Positions 6,406 to 10,478 of a DNA stretch of 10,478 bases are shown one piece after another; position 1 is the first letter of the stretch, and each line of letters opens with the position of its first letter. A program made the translations under genes and the position numbers. The stretch is from Terriglobales bacterium (GTDB lineage Bacteria; Acidobacteriota; Terriglobia; Terriglobales; Acidobacteriaceae): contig JAFAWN010000176.1 in assembly GCA_019241735.1 (NCBI GenBank), forward strand, positions 1 through 10,478. The letters run 5' to 3'. The notes beneath the pieces are model-generated. The model was not told the DNA's origin. It made no database searches and was given only the letters and a program-made list of their open reading frames with translations.

Positions 6406-7401
6406 ATGGCTGACACAATCCTGGTAGTGGTCGAGCAGCGCGAAGGCAAACTGAACCGCGTGTCTTGGGAGACGATCGTCGCGGGTCAGGCACTGGCCAG
6501 AGAGACTGGCTGGAATCTGGAAGCCGCGGTCGCCGGCAACAACGTTTCCGGTCTCGCGTCTGAGGTGGCTGCGAAAGCGGTAACAAAAGTCTATGCGATT
6601 GAGTCCCCGAAGCTTGCAACTTACACGCCCGATGCATTCGCCGCCGCATTAAAGCAGTTCATTGCGTCTTCGCAGCCGAAGCTCGTGCTGATGCCGCATA
6701 CTTATCAGGTCCGCGACTTCATCCCCAAACTCGCAACCGCGATGGGCCGCACGGTAATCACGGACTGCATCGGTTTCAAGAAAGAAAAAGAAATACTGTT
6801 GTTCACCCGCCAGATGTTTCAAGGCAAGTTCGCCGCGGATGTCACCTTCGCTGGCGATCCGCCGTGGTTTGTAACCTTCCAGAATGGCGCGTTTCGCGCG
6901 GATAAGATCGAAAGCGGCGCGGCTGCGGCCCCAATTGAAAATGTGAATATCGAGATTGCTGATGCCGTTGTGCGGAACCGGCCTGAGGAAGCTTTCAAGG
7001 AAGCCAAACAGGCGGTCGATCTCACACAGGCTAGCGTCATTGTCGCCGTGGGACGCGGAATAAAGGAGCAGAAAAATATCGAACTGGCGAAGCAACTAGC
7101 CGAGGCGTTGGGCGGAGAGATCGCAGCCTCGCGGCCAATCTGCGATTCGGGATGGCTGCCCATGGACCGGCAGGTTGGTTCTTCTGGACAGACTGTGGCG
7201 CCCCAGCTCTATCTGGCGCTCGGAATCAGCGGCGCGATCCAGCACCTGGTAGGCATGAAAGGCGCACGGACCATTATTGCGGTCAACAAGGATTCGGAAG
7301 CGCCGATCTTTGAAATCGCCGACTACGCGGTTGTAGGAAATTTATTCGATATCGTTCCTCCGCTGATCGAAGAGATAAAAAAAGTAAAGCCGGCGAGCTG
7401 A
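6406..7401 (+). CDS. etfA: Electron transfer flavoprotein, alpha subunit
   Basis: The FAD-binding partner of EtfB, 331 residues, of normal length. The N-terminal domain (about 1-190) starts ADTILVVVEQREGKL and has the usual VSWETIVAGQALA helix. The C-terminal FAD domain carries S242-R243 in AASRPICDSGWLP, QVGSSGQTVAPQLY, GISGAIQH280LVGMKG, and AVNKDSEAPIFEIADY. These residues bind the isoalloxazine and phosphates of FAD in known structures. I find no Shine-Dalgarno sequence before the ATG, yet the N-terminus is canonical, so translation probably depends on ribosomes ending etfB 20 bases upstream, or on other features. The next gene, ETF:quinone oxidoreductase, begins 42 bases downstream. Cytoplasmic. 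Identity is secure; which dehydrogenases feed it cannot be seen here. Confidence 0.93.
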   Translation: MADTILVVVEQREGKLNRVSWETIVAGQALARETGWNLEAAVAGNNVSGLASEVAAKAVTKVYAIESPKLATYTPDAFAAALKQFIASSQPKLVLMPHTYQVRDFIPKLATAMGRTVITDCIGFKKEKEILLFTRQMFQGKFAADVTFAGDPPWFVTFQNGAFRADKIESGAAAAPIENVNIEIADAVVRNRPEEAFKEAKQAVDLTQASVIVAVGRGIKEQKNIELAKQLAEALGGEIAASRPICDSGWLPMDRQVGSSGQTVAPQLYLALGISGAIQHLVGMKGARTIIAVNKDSEAPIFEIADYAVVGNLFDIVPPLIEEIKKVKPAS

Positions 7402-7443
7402 GGTTTTACACAATTTGCTCCGCCGACTGAAGTAGATTGCCGT

Positions 7444-9159
7444 ATGCTTTTCTTTCGCAAGCCTCTCCCCAACATCGACCACCCACCCATGCCAGCCGAC
7501 GTCGTTATCGTCGGCGGCGGGCCAGCAGGCATGGCGTGCGCATTGCGGCTTTCGCAATTAATAGATCAGCACAACTCTGCGAATCCCGACTCGCAACTGA
7601 GCAAAGAAAATATCTATGTCCTTGAGAAAGCGCGCGAAATTGGCCAACATTGCCTATCCGGCGCGCTGCTCGATCCGCGATCCATGCGCGAGCTGCTGCC
7701 CGGATTTGAAAAGGAAGCTCCCATTGAGGCGGAAGTCACCAAAGAAGCTGTTTATTTTCTCCGCAAAGAATCAAAGTTCAAGCTTCCCATCACCCCACCG
7801 CCACTGCGCGATCATGGCAATTACGTCATTTCCTTGAACCGGTTTACGAAGTGGCTCGGCAGCAAAGTGGAAGAGACGGGAATTACGGTGTTTACCGGCT
7901 TTGCCGGGTCAGAATTATTGTTTGACAACGATCGAGTTGCTGGCGTTCGCACCGATGACAAAGGCGTCGACAAGCAGAACCAGCCAAAATCGAATTTCGA
8001 GCCTGGATATGACCTCAATGCCAAGATCGTGATTCTCGCCGAAGGCTCGCGGGGATCGCTGACCAAACAGCTCATCGCGCGCTTCGATCTGATGAAAGAA
8101 CGCAATCCGCAGACTTACGGACAGGGGGTGAAAGAACTCTGGGAACTCCCACCGGGACGCATCGCTACCGGCGAAGTGATTTATACCCTGGGCTGGCCTC
8201 TCACCTCGCACGAATACGGCGGCGCATGGATCTACGGCGGAAAAGACAACGTCGTTTCACTGGGTTTTGTCACCGGCCTGGATTATCCGGACCCGCGCCT
8301 CGACCCGCAACACGTGCTACAGGATTTCAAGCAGCATCCATTCGTTGCGAAGCTTCTTGAAGGCGGGAAAATGATTCGCTATGGCGCGAAGTCACTGCCC
8401 TACGGCGGCTGGTGGGCCATGCCCCCGCTTTCCGGCAATGGATGGATGATCATCGGAGATTCCGCCGGGTTTCTAAACTCGCAGCGGCTGAAGGGAATTC
8501 ACCTGGCCATCAAGAGCGGCATGCTGGCCGCCGAAACTGCTTACGACGCGCTCGCGAAGTCCGATTTTTCCGCCGTCAAGCTTAGCGATTTTCAACAACG
8601 CGTTGAAAGCAGCTGGATCAAAGACGAATTGTGGAAGGTGAGAAACTTCCATCAGGGATTTGAACACGGCCTCTGGCCCGGCCTTTTCCATGCCGGACTT
8701 CAGCAGTTCACCGGAGGAAGGGGTTTACGCAACCGCTACGCCGCCACTTCCGGATACGAGCGAATGAAGAAACTCGCAGATCTGCCGGCCGGTGGCGGCT
8801 CCGACGCGCGCTTGCTCGGGCCCGCCAGGGGCGACGGAAAGCTTACGTTCAACAAACTCACCGACCTCTACCACTCCGGCACCAAGCACGAAGAGGACCA
8901 GCCTTCGCACCTGATCATCCATGACACCAATATCTGCAACGATCGTTGTATTAAGGAATTCGGCAATCCTTGCCAGAACTTTTGTCCTGCCAATGTTTAT
9001 GAGATGGTCGAGGACGCCGAGCAGCCCGCCGGCAAGAGCATCAGTCTGAATCCTTCAAATTGTGTGCACTGTAAGGCTTGCGATATTCACGACCCCTACC
9101 AGATCATTACCTGGGTCCCGCCCGAAGGTGGCGGCGGCCCCAATTACGACGGCATGTGA
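7444..9159 (+). CDS. Electron transfer flavoprotein:quinone oxidoreductase (ETF-QO)
   Basis: Takes electrons from reduced ETF and passes them to ubiquinone or menaquinone at the inner face of the membrane, using one FAD and one [4Fe-4S] cluster. At 571 residues it has full length. The Rossmann motif is VIVGGGPAGMAC (G24-x-G26-x2-G29). QHCLSGALLDPRSM and VISLNRFTKWL are typical, as is the second FAD segment IIGDSAGFLNSQRLKGIHLA. The C-terminal ferredoxin-like part has the expected cluster ligands C514 (NFCPANVYE), C540, C543 and C546 (NCVHCKACDIHDP). It ends WVPPEGGGGPNYDGM, as in mitochondrial ETF-QO. Three further cysteines, C498, C502 and C510, precede them and are absent from the mitochondrial form. 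There is no transmembrane helix; the enzyme is monotopic. The start at 7444 lacks a clear ribosome-binding site, and M16 (7489) is an alternative. Common symbols are etfD, fixC or etfdh; none is standard. Confidence 0.93.
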   Translation: MLFFRKPLPNIDHPPMPADVVIVGGGPAGMACALRLSQLIDQHNSANPDSQLSKENIYVLEKAREIGQHCLSGALLDPRSMRELLPGFEKEAPIEAEVTKEAVYFLRKESKFKLPITPPPLRDHGNYVISLNRFTKWLGSKVEETGITVFTGFAGSELLFDNDRVAGVRTDDKGVDKQNQPKSNFEPGYDLNAKIVILAEGSRGSLTKQLIARFDLMKERNPQTYGQGVKELWELPPGRIATGEVIYTLGWPLTSHEYGGAWIYGGKDNVVSLGFVTGLDYPDPRLDPQHVLQDFKQHPFVAKLLEGGKMIRYGAKSLPYGGWWAMPPLSGNGWMIIGDSAGFLNSQRLKGIHLAIKSGMLAAETAYDALAKSDFSAVKLSDFQQRVESSWIKDELWKVRNFHQGFEHGLWPGLFHAGLQQFTGGRGLRNRYAATSGYERMKKLADLPAGGGSDARLLGPARGDGKLTFNKLTDLYHSGTKHEEDQPSHLIIHDTNICNDRCIKEFGNPCQNFCPANVYEMVEDAEQPAGKSISLNPSNCVHCKACDIHDPYQIITWVPPEGGGGPNYDGM

Positions 9160-9234
9160 TGAGCCGCGGGCTGCTGCGCTGGTCGTTCAGCGTTTCAGAC
9201 GGTTTCGGTAGTCCCTGCATGCAAGCCCGCAATC

Positions 9235-9240
9235 TATAAT
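9235..9240 (+). promoter_or_regulatory. -10 box for moaA
   Basis: A perfect TATAAT lies 29 bases before the moaA start, with no good -35 hexamer at 16-18 bases. Initiation near 9247 would leave a leader of about 23 bases, too short for the Moco-responsive RNA element that precedes moa genes in some bacteria. Confidence 0.45.
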
Positions 9241-9269
9241 GAATTAGGCTTTCCATCACTACTGCATTC

Positions 9270-10259
9270 ATGCCCCTCACCGACAAATTCGGTCGCGCGA
9301 TCACCGATCTGCGGATTTCGATCACCGATCGCTGCAACTACAAGTGTATTTACTGCCGGACCGGCAATGACGGCGCGATTTATGGCGACCTGCCCTTTCC
9401 GGAGTACCTGCGAATGGCGCGGGTGCTGTGTGGCATGGGGATCAGCAAAGTTCGTATCACCGGCGGCGAGCCCCTTCTTCGTAAAGGCGTGATCGATTTC
9501 GTCCGCAGCCTCGCGGAATTGCGGAACACCCAAGGTGAACCGCTCGATCTCGCCGTCACTACGAACGGGGATCTACTCGCCGAAATGGCTCAACCGTTAA
9601 AGGACGCCGGGCTCAATCGCGTTACCGTCAGCATGGATGCGGTTGACCCCGACCGCTTCGCCCGCATCACTCGCGTCGCGAATGGCTACCACAACGTCCT
9701 GGCGGGTATTCGGGCCGCCCGTAGCGCCGGACTCTGGCCTATCAAGGTGAATTGCGTTCTCATGCGCGGATTCAACGAAGATCAGATCATCCCCTTTGCG
9801 ATGTTTGCGCGCGAAGAGGGCGTGGTGGTCCGTTTTATCGAATTCATGCCTTTGGAGGAAGAGCGCGTCTGGGCGCCGGACACCGTGGTTCCGCTCGATG
9901 AAATAGTCGCCAGAATCAATGAATACCGGCGCCTGGTGGAAATTCCGCATCAGCGCAGCGAAACCGCGCGACGCTACCGTTTCGAAGACGGCATTGGAGA
10001 AATGGGCATCATCGCGCCTGTCTCGCATCCTTTCTGCGGACGCTGCAGCCGTATTCGCATAACTTCTGACGGCAAAATCCGCACGTGCCTGTTTTCCGCC
10101 TGGGACCATGATCTTTACGGACAGATGCAGCGCGGGGCATCCGACGCAGAGCTGTCCGCATTTATTCGCGATGTGGTGCAGAGGAAGGAAGAACGCCATC
10201 ACATCGGCGAGCCCGACTTCGTGCCCGCATCGCGGACTATGGTGCATATTGGCGGCTGA
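9270..10259 (+). CDS. moaA: GTP 3',8-cyclase MoaA (molybdenum cofactor synthesis)
   Basis: A radical SAM enzyme that rearranges GTP to 3',8-cyclo-7,8-dihydro-GTP, which MoaC converts to cyclic pyranopterin monophosphate. At 329 residues it has the family length. The N-terminal cluster ligands are C22-N-Y-K-C26-I-Y-C29, just after LRISITDR. The SAM-binding ITGGEPLL follows, then TTNGDLL and VSMDAVD. The second, substrate-binding [4Fe-4S] cluster has C256, C259 and C273 (PFCGRCSRIR... TCLF), the usual C-x2-C-x13-C. The protein ends HIGG; the C-terminal Gly-Gly is conserved in MoaA and needed for activity. All catalytic features are intact. No other moa gene is adjacent, so the pathway is dispersed or continues outside the window. 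It follows ETF-QO by 110 bases with its own -10 box, so a separate transcript is likely. Confidence 0.95.
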   Translation: MPLTDKFGRAITDLRISITDRCNYKCIYCRTGNDGAIYGDLPFPEYLRMARVLCGMGISKVRITGGEPLLRKGVIDFVRSLAELRNTQGEPLDLAVTTNGDLLAEMAQPLKDAGLNRVTVSMDAVDPDRFARITRVANGYHNVLAGIRAARSAGLWPIKVNCVLMRGFNEDQIIPFAMFAREEGVVVRFIEFMPLEEERVWAPDTVVPLDEIVARINEYRRLVEIPHQRSETARRYRFEDGIGEMGIIAPVSHPFCGRCSRIRITSDGKIRTCLFSAWDHDLYGQMQRGASDAELSAFIRDVVQRKEERHHIGEPDFVPASRTMVHIGG

Positions 10260-10312
10260 AGCGTCGACCTGGCTCCAAGTTGCGTGCTGAGCTAGCTGTC
10301 GTTTTCTGCGCC

Positions 10313-10342
10313 TTGCGCTTTCCCCCACATCCCGGCCATACT
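10313..10342 (+). promoter_or_regulatory. Weak promoter candidate before the aminopeptidase gene
   Basis: TTGCGC (10313-10318) and CATACT (10337-10342) are 18 bases apart. Each differs from consensus at two or three positions. If used, transcription would start about eight bases before the ATG, giving a nearly leaderless mRNA, so this is tentative. Confidence 0.25.
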
Positions 10343-10355
10343 GGAACTCAAAATT

Positions 10356-10478
10356 ATGGAGACCAATCTTTCCTTCTCAAATCCTGCCGAAATCGAAACC
10401 GAGTGTTTGGCGGTCATCGCGCTGGACCGCAGTCCGGCTCAACGCAGCGACGCTGAAACGCGGGACCGAAAAACTGAA
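10356..10478 (+). CDS. Probable leucyl aminopeptidase (family M17), 5' part only
   Basis: An ATG at 10356 opens a frame that runs off the right edge after 41 codons. The peptide begins METNLSFSNPAEIETECLAV and continues IALDRSPAQRSDAETRDRK. This resembles the start of the N-terminal regulatory domain of PepA-type aminopeptidases: a beta strand, 'I.TECL', then a second strand. The zinc-binding catalytic domain lies outside the window, so the call rests on this short resemblance and may be wrong. No strong Shine-Dalgarno is seen. It lies 96 bases after moaA with no visible functional link to it. Confidence 0.5.
   Translation, partial: METNLSFSNPAEIETECLAVIALDRSPAQRSDAETRDRKTE

Noticed and set aside
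5615..7401. Electron-bifurcating ETF
   Set aside because: The EtfB nucleotide loop lacks the DGDTAQVGP form and a full ETF-QO is the operon partner, pointing to the ordinary quinone-linked type.
9166..9230. GCGGGCT (9166-9172) and AGCCCGC (9224-9230) inverted repeat between ETF-QO and moaA
   Set aside because: The 51-base loop makes a terminator implausible; chance in GC-rich DNA is likely.

Overview
The window most resembles a chromosomal segment of an Acidobacteriota member (Terriglobia/Koribacter-like). This is inferred, not proven. The support is a moderately GC-rich base composition, a Big_2-type lipoprotein, a secreted protein with a PEP-CTERM-like tail, small conserved-looking basic and zinc-ribbon proteins, and a 'GTCATTCCGAG...CGAGGAATCT' intergenic repeat that I recall as common in such genomes. 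All genes lie on the + strand except one 57-codon gene at 4985-5158.

Left part (1-4981), envelope and accessory genes. A gingipain-like family C25 cysteine peptidase enters from the left edge and ends at 2257. After a 295-base gap comes a small secreted protein (2553-3146) whose C-terminus reads VPDSG, then a hydrophobic stretch, then a basic tail, which is the layout of an exosortase (PEP-CTERM family) substrate. Its upstream region holds a near-consensus sigma-54 promoter (2429-2444), which fits the RpoN/PrsK-PrsR control reported for PEP-CTERM genes elsewhere. A hairpin follows the gene, then a non-coding stretch with the dispersed repeat. Next come a stand-alone low-specificity threonine aldolase (3411-4439) and a small Big_2-like lipoprotein (4553-4981) with its own recognisable promoter.

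Middle (4982-5523), two small genes. A lysine/arginine-rich protein on the minus strand (4985-5158) ends three bases from the lipoprotein gene. Divergent from it is a 91-residue protein with paired cysteines (5248-5523), probably a zinc ribbon.

Right part (5615-9159), an electron-transfer operon. etfB, etfA and ETF:quinone oxidoreductase lie in order, separated by 20 and 42 bases. Together they pass electrons from acyl-CoA or other flavin dehydrogenases through the FAD protein ETF to the membrane quinone pool. The oxidoreductase carries three cysteines beyond the four expected to bind its [4Fe-4S] cluster. Then come moaA (9270-10259), the first enzyme of molybdenum cofactor synthesis, with a perfect TATAAT box in front of it, and the first 41 codons of what looks like a leucyl aminopeptidase.

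I see no tRNA, rRNA, CRISPR array, transposase or phage gene. The most interesting unit is the sigma-54 promoter, structured leader and VPDSG-tailed protein at 2429-3193.
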